DNA of 64,000 nucleotides from Ctena decussata (taxonomy: Eukaryota > Mollusca > Bivalvia > Lucinida > Lucinidae): NCBI GenBank assembly GCA_963989385.1, contig OZ022503.1, positions 50,094,858 through 50,158,857 on the forward strand, given 5' to 3'. A model generated the notes under the pieces. The model was not told where the DNA came from. It was given only the letters and a program-made list of their open reading frames with translations, and searched no databases. This document shows, piece after piece, positions 12,201 through 24,200 of this stretch. A program made the translations under genes and the position numbers. Within the stretch, counting starts at the first letter, position 1; each line of letters opens with the position of its first letter.

Positions 12201-15200
12201 AACCAAGTTTCATGGCTCTAGGCCTTATAGTTTCTGAGAAAATGACCTAAACGCAAAAACTTGACAAAAACTTGCAAAGTCAGTCAACCGTAAAATGTAG
12301 GGCAAGACTCAATATTGATGATGGCTTTGAGATCTACTCTTCCAGATGTATGCATGAACCAAGTTTCATGGGTCTAGGCCTTATAGTTTCTGAGAAAATT
12401 ACCTAAACCCAAAAACTCGACAAAAGTTTACGCCGACGCCGCCGCCGCCGCCGACACCGGAAAAGCAATACCTATGTCTCGCCTCTGCTTCGCAGGCGAG
12501 ACAAAAATGACAGAGTTGTTTCCCTCGAAAATTTACCCATACAGCTCCAAGGTCTGCCTTGTTTGGCATTCAGCACACAATGATGTCATGTGATATATTC
12601 TCAAAGACTTATATGGATATCTCCTTCCTCAAATGCAAAGAATCATTAAAGATGGCTACTAAGAAATTTTGATCAGGAGATGCTAAGATCAAGGAAGCAT
12701 TTGATACTGACAGTCAGATTTTATCAGATATATGAGCTGCAACATGACAAAACCAACAAAGTGGTTGTGCGCCCAGCGCAGACTCAGATCAGCCAGGGCA
12801 TCCACCAAGTCCAATCAGACTCTGCCCTAAGCCCTAACAAGGGCTTCGCAAGCGGCCCATAATACGCCAGTTTAAATGTCATAAAGGAATTACAGAATGA
12901 ACAAGACTGTTTACAAAAGAATAGACAGACAGACAAACAGAGGCAACCACTCTATAACAAATGAATTCAACATTATTTAAATATACTGTTAGTATATCAA
13001 GTCAAGGGAGATAAACTAAATATACTAGATACACCATTCTTGGTTCCATTACATTCCCTTGACATCATACAATATTTTAAACAGTTGAAATGTTACAGAG
13101 TAAACATGATATTTATGCAAGGGCAGGTAATTCAGTAAGTAAGCCAGAGTTGTGGTTCTTGCTCAGGATACATTACCACATTATACACATTCCTACAAAG
13201 TTTCATTCTAATATTTCAAAGGTTAAAGGAGATATGGAGTGAATGAGAAATGCCTAAAATATACTAATCAAAGGGAGGTTACTCCAAAATTAAGAAAGGG
13301 GGAGCAAGCATTCTTATATGTGACACACTGTCTTGTGATCATGCACATTGTTATAAAGTTTCATCATGATATTCCAAACGGTTACCAAGTTATGGTATGC
13401 ACAATGTAAGTATACACAAAAATAGTCAACAAGAACTAATGAAAGGGATGTAACTCTAAAACGAAGAAAGGGAGAGCAGCCAATGTTGAACGCGACACAT
13501 CGTTGGGACTTCATTCACATTGCTATGAAGTTTCATTATGATATCCCTAACAGTTATCTAGTTATGGCGGGCACAAGACTTGCAGGTAAAAAATTAATCA
13601 AAGGGACATAACTTGGAAACTAAGGAAGGGGGAGCAACCATTTTTGTACGCAACACGTTCCCCCAACCTAATACATATTCCTACCAAATATCATGAATAT
13701 ATCCCAAACGGTTAATGAGTTATGGCGCGCACAAGAATGTTTACAGACAGACGGACGGACAGACCGACATACGGACGGACAGCGCCACGACATAATACGA
13801 CCGTTTTTTCAAAACGGGCATATAAAAAGGTAGCTAAGGGTCTACGCTACCTCCATGCGGACAACGAAGACTCTGACAGGCTTATCTGAGTCTGCACTGG
13901 GCACACAACCACATTGTTGGTTTTGTCCTCTCGCGGCTCATATGGAGTCTGGCACCCAAACTGTATATTTTGTTGTTAGTGTCGACATATTTAAGAACAC
14001 ATAATGTTGTTACAAAGAAGCGGAGTGGCAGTTTAAAGTAAATGGGTACACCACCATGTTTTTCCTCCATTTTCACACATGGAAACAACTTTTGTTACTT
14101 CCTGTTTGCTTCCCTGGAGTGTAGCCCTTTGACATGCTTGCCCTGAATGTGTATCCATTCACCTTAAGACTTCCATTAATTCTGCGGTCCACTTCACAGT
14201 GCAATTACCTGAGACTGTGGTATTTATTATGACTTGTGTCCTCCCTTTTTGCAAACCTGGCAGTCAGTTGAGGGTCTGAACTATTTGCCAACATGTTTAT
14301 AGGCATATCCGTAACACATAAAAGGCTGTGTATTTCTGTTTTGAACAACAATGGCAATCTTTAGTCTAATTTTTTTTTTTTCTTTTCGCTGATTAAAACA
14401 GTAAAGTTTGTCCAAAATTTCAAAGAAAGAAAATACTGTCACAGAAATGGTCTAAGGATATCCAGACAATCAGATACAAGTAGGATAAATATACTAAAGT
14501 ACCTTTGAAAGATCTAAGGCCTTTGATTTCTGGACGACAAGATAATCTTTCCCTGACATGAGTTTCTTTAGTGTATGAATCTCACACTGGCAGTCTCGTA
14601 AATCCGCTTTCAACCTCTCTGTCAGAGCAATCTCACTTTCTGTATTCTGTAATTATAATTTGATGCAATCAATTCAAATTTGCATTTAGATTTATAAAAG
14701 TAATTTGTGATTAAGGTGTATGGTTTGCCGCCATTTTTTCTATGGGGAACTACTTTCTAACTACCTGTTGGCTTCCCTAGACAACACAGCCCTATCAAAT
14801 AGGGTCTGCTCTTCAAAAAGGCAAATTCCTTCCTTTACTGCTTGATTTTCATTGAAAAGGAAGGCAAAAATGGATATGGCAGAGTTGCTTCCCCTGCAAG
14901 TGTAACCATTCATCTTAAATGTGAAATAGAGACAACTAGAAATGTTTTTCAGAGAAAAACTTATGTCCCCCCACCAGCCCATTTCCCATCCCCTATGAAT
15001 ATAAAGCATGTAAAGTGTAAAATATCTAGGCAAGTTTGGAGAAAATCCATCCACTGGTTCTAAAGGTATCCTACATATATGACTATGTCCTTGAAAAATG
15101 GGTCAAGGTCACCAAATACTAAACATGTCTTAAACCTGTCACAACAATATATGCATGCAAGTCTGATGAATATCTGTCAATTGGATCAAGATATAACTAT

Positions 15201-18200
15201 TTTTAAGAGAAAAATAAACATTTTTACGTTAGCTTTTGACCTTGACAATGGCTTCAAGGTAATCAAAACATAGTAAACTCTTGAGATCATCCAAAAAGTA
15301 TATCTATGAAAGTAAAGTGGAAATCAAGCCAAAGGCTAATAAGATGTATCAACTCTAGTGAAATTTTCACATATCTAAGTCCTCCTGTGGCCTTGAAAAT
15401 GAGGTCAAGGTCAACAGAATCTGATCAGCTCTTAAGCTAGTCCCAGTGATGTTTCCATGCAAGTTTGGTGAAATTCCATCCATTGGTTCAGGAGATGCAG
15501 TGTGGAAAGGGAAATTCTCATCGAAGTCCTCCAGTGACCTTGACAAGTAGCCCAAAGGGCAACAATTGCTCACCTGAGAGACATTGTAAACCTATAGGGA
15601 TATTTAAGATGCTCAAGGGCAGCTAACTCCACAGTCAGTGGTCCAATCAGTCTCAAAATTAAACTCATCCAAAGCATTATGTATGCCCTCATTTAATATA
15701 TGCAAGTTAAAAAAGTATTTGATCAAGAGCACAATAGACAGAGCTGTCAAGGGCAGCTAACTTCGTAGTGGTTGGCCTGATCTGGCCAAAATTTGAACTT
15801 GTTTAAGATATTATGCATTTCCTCATTACCTGCAAGTTTGAAAAGGATTGGATCAGTAGAAACCAAGAAAAAGTGGTGACATTGATTTTTTGGATGCTCA
15901 GGGCAGGTACTCCATAGTCAGTGGTGGGATCTAGCCGAAATGCTAACTAATCAAAGCTTTTATGCATATCATCATCACCTGCAAGTATGAAGAGGATCCG
16001 ATGAAAAATGAAAATGTGATGACGTTGTTTTCTCCATTATAAGACTATGGAATTTTTTTCAAACACTCAAGGGCAGCTAACTCCGTAGTCTGTGCTCGAA
16101 TCCGGCCAAATTTCGAACTCATCCAAGCTCTTATGTATGTCATCATTACCTGCAAGTAGCATAATGATCTAATCAAAAACCTTGATTGCAGCACCCTGAA
16201 AGTCAAACTTGCACGAGATAATAATAATGACTTTATTTATAGAGGAAGCCCAGTTGGATGTACATCCAATCTTCCCTGGGGTCCTCTTTGAATCACATGT
16301 AACATGTATACAGATATTTACAAGCAACTCAATGATATATACAACAACAGCAAATTCAGAAATATGGACAGACCTCAGGGGAAGCAGCTCTCCCATTTTT
16401 TCCCCTTCCAAAGGGGGCAACTTCCAGAGGACGTAATTTGTAGGAGCAAATTCCTCCCTCCCAGAACAAACTCCGCTTTGGAGGAGCTATGTCATCCAAA
16501 AAGGCAAAACAGGAAGTCACCAAAGCTGCACTCCCCAGCAAAATGGCAGATAATATGGAGGTGTACCCAAACATCTCAAAAACACAAACAGTTATTTACA
16601 GGCAATGCCATAATATACATAAATAGCAAATTAAGGAATATGACACACCTCATGGGAAGCAGCTTTACCTTTCTCTGTTTTCCTTCCAAAGAGGCCAACT
16701 TCCTAAGGACAGAATTTGCTCTTGTAGGAGCTCCTGTAGGAGCAAATTCTTTCCTCCCAGAACAAACACCGCCCTGGAGGAGCTATGTCATCCATAAAAG
16801 CAAAACAGGAAGTCACCAAAGCTGCACTCCCCAGCAAAATGGCAGATAATATGGAGGTGTACTCAAACAACTCAAAACACCTTAAAACACAGACACATGC
16901 ACATCTATCATATCAGTTCAAAATTTAAAGAAAAAGGAAGTAAATGAATTACTAGCCCTTAACATGTATAATTAAGTTTGGGTACTAGCCCACTGCAGAT
17001 ATTTTGCTTTAAACATAGCCACAGAAGAACTTTGTTTCACACACTCAGGGATGGCATTCCATATCATAGATCCAGAGTAAGAATACGAATTTCGGAAGAT
17101 TTCAGTATTGGGTTTCGGTACATATAGTAAATTGTCACTCGTTGATCTCAATGATCTTTGATGAATATCTGATGTGTAGCTGTAAAGATTATGAAGGTAG
17201 TGTGGGGTAAGGTTGTTCATTATTTTAAACATCAGTACAGCCTTCTGATACTTCACTCTTTCCGGAAAAATCATCCATTTCAACTCAGCAAACAGGTCAG
17301 CTGATGGTGTGTCAATGTTTTGGTCTAAAATAATTCTTGCTGCCCTTTTTTGAAACTTGACCAATGTGTCTGTGAGGTTATTATTAATGTTACCCCAGAT
17401 TGTGCAGCAATAATCTAAATGCGGAAGAATATATGCATTATAGAATAATTTTCTGACAGGTATGGTTAGGTAGCATTTGATTCTGTTAAGCAAATAAAGC
17501 AATGAGTTGCACTTTTTCACTGTATTTTCAACTTGAAAGGTCCAGGAAAGTGTGTTGTCAATATTAACACCTAGGAGTTTTTCATTGTTTGATAATTGTA
17601 TTGTCTCATTTGAGAGTTTTAGATCTGGTGGATTTTCCAATATTCTGTTTGCTGCATTTCTCGAAGAAATAAACATGGCTTTAGTTTTAGGAACATTGAC
17701 TACCATTTTATTATTTTCACACCAGTCCTGAAATTTTTTCAAATCTGCATTCAAACGGTTAGTTAGACCTATGACTGAAGGGTCAGAAGAAGACAGGGTG
17801 GCATCATCGGCAAAAAGATCAAGCACACATGAAGAAATGGACAGGGGTAAATCATTGATATAAACAAGGAACAGCAGAGGTCCTAGCACTGATCCTTGTG
17901 GTACACCAACAGATATTGTGTTTGATTCTGAAAGTTTGCCCGAAATGTATACTTGCTGTGTCCTGTTGGTCAGATATGAGTCAAACCACAGTACTGCATT
18001 GTGGCTAAACCCATATATGGCTAACTTATGAAGTAATAATTCATGGTTTACCAAGTCAAAGGCTTTTGACAGGTCTAAGAATACTGTACCCACAGTTTCT
18101 TTGTTATTCAGTGCATTCAGCCAGTTGTCAACAATCCTAGTTAATGCTGTTTGACAAGAATGTAGGCGTCTGAACCCGGACTGATATTGATACAAGAGAT

Positions 18201-21200
18201 TGTTTTTCTCCAGATAATTTATCATACAGGTACTAACATGCCGTTCAAATACAGAATTAATAATTGGCAAAACAGATATAGGCCTGTAATTATTTATATC
18301 AGACTTATTCCCCTTTTTAAAAACCGGGGTAACTTTTGCCTTTTTAAGGCCATCTGGATAGGAATTGTTCTGTATGCTTAAATTGAGAATATTGGTAAGA
18401 GGTTTAGCTATTACTGTGGCAGAAATTTTAAGGTATTTGGCACTTAAATCATCTATTCCAGAGGCTTTATTTACTTTCAGATTCTGAAGTTCTTTCAAAA
18501 CAAATGATTCGTTTACAGGGGAAATTGCAAATTCTTCTGTATTTTGTAATTGGTTTTGTAGATGGTCATTAAGATTTTGTGTATCAAAGTTTTCATTTGA
18601 GGTACTAGTTTGGGGGATTTATGTTTTGAACATAGAAGTGAAGAAACTGTTGAATGCATTTGCTGCATCATCTGGATCTAAGATTGGATTGCCTTCCTTG
18701 TCATTAATAAAGCTTGTCTGAGATTTCTCTGCTTTACCAGTAATGTCATGAAGAGTTTGCCAGAGCTGCTTTGGATTTCTGTAATTATTGTTTATACTTT
18801 CGGAATAAAATTCTGTTTTTGAATTTTGTATTAGATTTTTAACTCTGTTTCTCCAAAATTTGTAAAGTTCCATGTTTTTAGATGCATGGTATTGATCTCT
18901 AGTTTTCATGGCATTCAAAATGTCATTGTTGATCCAGTTTGGCTGCTTTTGCCTTTTCACTCGTCGTTTCTTTTTTGGAGCATGATTAGATAGCACACTG
19001 TTAAAAATTTCTGTGAAGAAATCCAAAGCATCAGTGGCATCCTGAAAAATATTAATAACTGACCAAGGCTGATTTTCAAGATCAGTAAGGAATAGGTCCG
19101 AGTCAAATGTTTTTGTATCTCTGTATGTAATGAATTTGTGCACTGGACCAGAGTCAAATGATTTAGATAATTTTCTTGTTATGCACACAGGGTAATGGTC
19201 ACTAATAGCAAACACTGGTACAGAGATGTCTATAATATTGTCGGGTGTATTAGTATAAGCGTGATCAATCAGAGTTTGTGTGGTTGCTGTTACTCTTGTA
19301 GGGCTATTCACAAGCTGTTTGAAATTAAAACTGTCTGTTGTCTCTATCCATTGCATAGTGCTATTTGTTATGTTAAGTAGATTGAAATTGAAGTCCCCTA
19401 GTAAAATAGTTTCTTTAGCTTCTAAATTAGCACGCTCAAACGATCTTTCTATCTTTTCTGACCAGTCGGTTGTAGCTGAAGGTGGTCTATAGCAATAACA
19501 CAATAGAAATGACTTTTGCTTGTTATTTTTCACCTCCAGCCACAACATTTCCACACCTTCAGTCTCCAGGTCATCACGATGAATGCATGCAAGGTTTGAT
19601 TTAGTGTAAATTATCAAGCCACCTCCGTGAGTTTGCCTATCTTTGCGAAAGAAATTGTAATATTGTCATGCCGTACATTTGTGTGAATTTATTTAAAATC
19701 CGTTGAAAAATGTAGGTGCTACAGCGATGACAAAGTTTTTCTAAAAATAGCCACAGTGACCTTGACCTTGGGCACAGCATCCTGAAAGTCGAACTTGCTT
19801 GAGATATTGTCATACCCTACATTTGTGTCAAGTTATTTCAAAATCCATGGAGAAATGAAGGTGCTAGGGCTATAACAAAGTTTTTCTAAAAATAGCCACA
19901 GTGACCTTGACCTTGGGCACAGCACCCTGAAAGTCGAACTTCCTCGAGATATTGTCATGCCCTACATTTGTTTGAATTTATTTTAAAATCCATTGAGAAA
20001 TGTAGGTGCTAGAGCGATGACAAAGTTTTTCTAAAAATAGCCACAGTGACCTTGACCTTGGGTGCAGCACCCTGGAAGTCAAACTTCTTTGAGATATTGT
20101 CATGCCCTACATTTGTGTGAAGTTGATTTAAAATCTGTTGAGAAATGTAGGCGCTAGAGCGATGACCAAGTTTTTCTAAAAATAGCCACAGTGACCTTGA
20201 CCTTGGGTGCAGCTATCTGAAAGTCGAACTTGCTCGAGATATTGTCATGCCCTACATTTGTGTGAAGTTATTTTAAAATCTGCTGAGAAATGTAGGTGCT
20301 AGAGCGCTGACAAAGTTTTGCTAAAAATAGCCACAGTGACCTTGACCTTGGGCGCAACATCCTGAAAGTTGAACTTGCTTGAGATATTGTCATGCCCTAC
20401 ATTTGTGTGAAGTTATTTTAAAATCTGCTGAGAAATGTAGGTGCTAGAGCGCTGACAATGTTTTTCTAAAAATAGCCACAGTGACCTTGACCTTGGGCTC
20501 AGCATCCTGAAAGTCGAACTTGCTCGAGATATTGTCATGCCCTTCATTTGTGTGAAGTTATTTTAAAATCCGTAGAGAAATGTAGGCAATAGAGCGATGA
20601 CAAAGTTTTTCTAAAACATGTGATGAAGTTGTTTTCTCCATTATAACACTATGGGATTCTTTTCAAACGCTCAAGGGCAGCTAACTCCGTAGTCTGTGCT
20701 CAAATCCGGCCAAATTTCGAACTCATCCAAGCTCTTATGTATGTCATCATTACCTGCAAGTATGATAAGGATCTAAGCAAAAACAGTTGAGAAAACGTGA
20801 TGACGCCATTTTCCCCATTATAACCCTATGGGATTTTTTTCAAACACTCAAGGGCAGCTAACTCCGTAGTCTGTGCTCGAATCCGGCCAAATTTCGAACT
20901 CATCCAAGCTCTTATGTATGTCACCATTACCTGCAAGTATGATAAGGATCTAATCAAAAACAGTCGAGAAAATGTGATGACGCCGTTTTCCCCATTATAA
21001 CCCTATGGGGGCTATCTGTTGCCATGGAAACCAGAGTTCTGAGCTGATCAGCACCAAAACCTAATGCAGCCTTTCCCCCACCCCAATGATGCTTCAGATA
21101 AAATTTGACTGCAATCAGCCCACTGGTTTCTGAGATATTTATGTTTGAAAGTGTTGACGCACCCACCCATCCACCTACCCACCCACGCACCCACGCACGC

Positions 21201-24200
21201 ACGGACGACGGCTCGACTCCCATCCTTTAAGCTCACCTCTGAGCCTTCGGCTCAGGTGAGCTAAAAATGAAGTCAAGGTCACCAAAATCTAATAACTCTT
21301 AAACTTGTCCCAATGATGTATCCATGCAAGTTTGGTGAAATTCCATCCATTGGTTCAGGAGATAACATGGGTACATGAAATTGTCATCAAAGTATTCCAG
21401 TGACCTTGAAAATAAGGTCAAGGTGACCAAAATCTAATGAGCTCTTAAACTTGTCCCAATGATTTATCCATGCAAGTTTGGTGAAATTCCATCAACTGGT
21501 TCAAGAGATATGGCACACACAAAGTGGGTATATGAAATTGTCATCTAAGTCCTCCAGTGACCTTGAAAATCAGGTCAAGGTCACCAAAATCTAATCAGCT
21601 CTTAAACTGGTCCCAACTAGAGCATGTGAGCAGGGGCTCACGTATACCCCCGGCCAGCGCCACCGCAAAATAAAAACACATTTCATACAAGCAAATGTTA
21701 ACTAACAGACAGACAGACAGATGGACACTCTATTACAAATCCAGTGAAAGGCCTATAAACAAATACCAAAAGGTTCCATTAAAATAAAAGCAAATTATGT
21801 TATTAAAATTTCAACGTAAGTTTACATAAACTTCTATGTCTGCGACCTTGACCTAAAGTCAGCAGCAGCATCCGAATAATGTCAACTAATCAGTTTAAAG
21901 CTAGATGTAAACCTAATAACATAGCAATCTGAGAAATTTTTGACATCAATTTTCCCATTTATTGCACTGGAGTGAGAGATGGGAAAAAGAAAAAAGAAAA
22001 AGAGGGCCAAAAGAAATCTTAGCATCTTGATTTCCTTTCCACCAATATGTAAGGCCATTCTCAAGACGTATACAAAATTTGAAGACTGTGGATTCGTGAG
22101 AACAGAGAAATCTGTGACAAAAAATAGAGAGAAAGAAAAAAAAGACAAAGGGAATGAAAAGCAGGAGGAGGCTGATTCTCTCTTACACAGTACAACTTGT
22201 CATACACAATGTTAAAACCAAATTTCAAAATCAAAGCTAAAGTGGTTCCTAAGAAATCTTTGACAGACATTTTATTGGAGAGAAAGAAAAAATGGACAAA
22301 CAAAGAGAATGATAAGCAGGAAGAGGCTGATTCTCTCTTACATGATACAGCTATTCACACCCAACATTTGTACCAAATTTCAAATTCCTAGCTGTAGTAG
22401 TGCCTGAGAAATCTGTGACAAAAATTTAATTGGAGAGAAAGAAAAAATGGACAAACAAAAACTCTGATAAGCAGGAGGAGGCTGATTCTCTCTTACACGG
22501 TACAACTAGTCATACCCAAGGTTTGTACCAAATTTCAAAGTCCTAGCTGTAGTGGTTCCTGAAAAGTCTGTGACAAAACTTTAATTGGAGAGAAAGAAAA
22601 AATGGACAAACAAAGGGACTGATAAGAAGGAGAAGGCTGATGCTCTCTTACACAGTACAACTAGTCATACCCAACGTTGTACCAATTTTCAAAGTCCTAG
22701 CTGTAGTGGTTCCTGAGAAATCTGTGACAAAACATTTAATTGGAGAGAAAGAAAAATGGACAAACAAAGGGACTGATAAGCAGGAGAAGGCTGATTCTCT
22801 CTTACACAGTACAACTAGTCATACCCAAGGTCTGTACCAAATTTCAAAGTCTTTGCTGTAGTGGTTCCTGAGAAGTCTGTGACAATGTGACAAAAATATA
22901 ATTAGAGAGAAAGAAAAAATGGACAAACAAAGGGACTGATAAGAAGGAGAAGGCTGATGCTCTCTTACACAGTACAACTAGTCATACCCAACGTTTGTAC
23001 CAAATTTCAAAGTCCTAGCTGTAGTGGTTCCTGAGAAGTCATGGACAAAAATTTAATTGGAGAGAAAGAAAAAAATGGATAAACAAAGGGACTGATAAGA
23101 AGGAGAAGGCTGATTCACTCTTACACGGTACAACTAGTCATACCCAACGTTGTATCAATTTTCAAAGTCCTAGCTTTAGTGGTTCCTGAGAAGTCTGTGA
23201 CAAAAATTAATTGGAGAGAAAGAAAAAATGGACAAACAAAGGGACTGATAAGCAGGAGAAGGCTGATTCTCTCTTACACAGTACAACTAGTCATACCCAA
23301 CATTTGTACCAAATTTCAAAGTCCCGGCTGTAGAGGGTCCTGAGAAATCTGTGACAAAACTTTAATTGGAGAGAAAGAAAAATTGACAAACAAAGGGATT
23401 GATAAGCAGGAAAAGGCTAATATTCTCTTACACAGTACAACTAGTCATACCCAAGGTTTGTACCAAATTTCAAAGTCCTAGCTAAAGCCGTTCCTTAGAA
23501 ATCTGTGACCAAAAAATTATTGGAGAGAAAGAAAAAATGGATAAACAAAGGGACTGATAAGCAGGAGAAGACTGATTCTCTCTTACACGGTACAACTAGT
23601 CATACCCAACGTTTCTACCAAATATCAAATACCCTTACTGTAGAAATTTTTGAGATATCTTTGACAGAAAATTAATTGGAGAGAAAGAAAAAAAGGATAA
23701 ATAAAGGGAATGATAAGCAGCAGGAGGCTGATTCTCTCTTACACGGTACAACTAACCATACCCAACGTTTGTACCAAATTTCAAAGTCCTAGCTTTAGTG
23801 GTTCCTGAGAAATCTGTGACAGAAAAAAATGTTAACATACACACAAACATATTAACGGAAAGACCAAAAACTATATACCCCCTATATACTTCGTATACTG
23901 GGGATATAATGATGTATCCATGCAAGTTTGGTGAAATTCCATCCATTGGTTCAAGAGATATTGCGCACGCAAGAAACTGTCACGCCGACACTGACGCTGA
24001 TGCCAACGCCTGGGATCCGCACTGAAAACAATATGTCCCCCCTCACCTTTGGTGGGGGGACATAAATAATGCAGACAAATCGTTTTTTGTTGTGTGTGTT
24101 TTTTTTGGAGAAAAAATTAACAGTTTGTTAACTCAAATGTACAATGTCCAGCAGACTTGTTGTGAAATGTTTCCAGGCAGTGTTTCTTGAAACAAAAGAA

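Larger units (their letters stand above)
16221..19659 (-). mobile_element. LINE retrotransposon, 5'-truncated, with (ATT)n 3' tail
   Basis: Contains an apurinic-type endonuclease and a reverse transcriptase in one frame. Its 3' end on the minus strand is ATTATTATTAT (16220-16230), a microsatellite tail as in CR1/L2-like elements. On both sides the host is one interrupted 145-bp repeat unit: the unit is cut after CACGAGATA at 16220 and resumes at ATATTGTCATGCC (about 19659), with only ATA shared. The 5' end is lost just before the endonuclease's FFRKDRQTHGGG segment. Confidence 0.9.
15544..21264 (+). mobile_element. Nested tandem-repeat element (178- and 145-bp units) interrupted by the LINE
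   Basis: Starts CAAGTAGCCCAAAGGGCAAC, GCTCACCTGAG close by; ends CTCACCTCTGAGCCTTCGGC pairing CTCAGGTGAG, then CTAAAA. Two internal arrays: units of about 178 bp (CTCAAGGGCAGCTAACTCCG) and units of exactly 145 bp (CCACAGTGACCTTGACC at 19751, 19896, 20041, 20186, 20331, 20476). The host unit reads CCAGTGACCTTGA before it and AAATGAAGTCAAGG after it. Confidence 0.85.
14935..24066 (+). mobile_element. Outer tandem-repeat element carrying two other elements and a LINE
   Basis: 5' end CAACTAGAAATG with TATGTCCCCCCACCAG; 3' hairpin TATGTCCCCCCTCACCTTTG pairing with GGTGGGGGGACATA then AATAA (24032-24066). Its own units (CAGTGACCTTGAAAATGAGG, GTCCCAATGATGTATCCATG, GGTGAAATTCCATCCATTGG) are seen at 15070-15543, 21266-21616 and 23910-23960; the rest is inserted DNA. 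Removing both inserts restores continuous units. Confidence 0.85.

Noticed and set aside
21882..22861. Lys-rich open frames
   Set aside because: They lie in the 155-bp array and reflect AGAGAAAGAAAA repeats.
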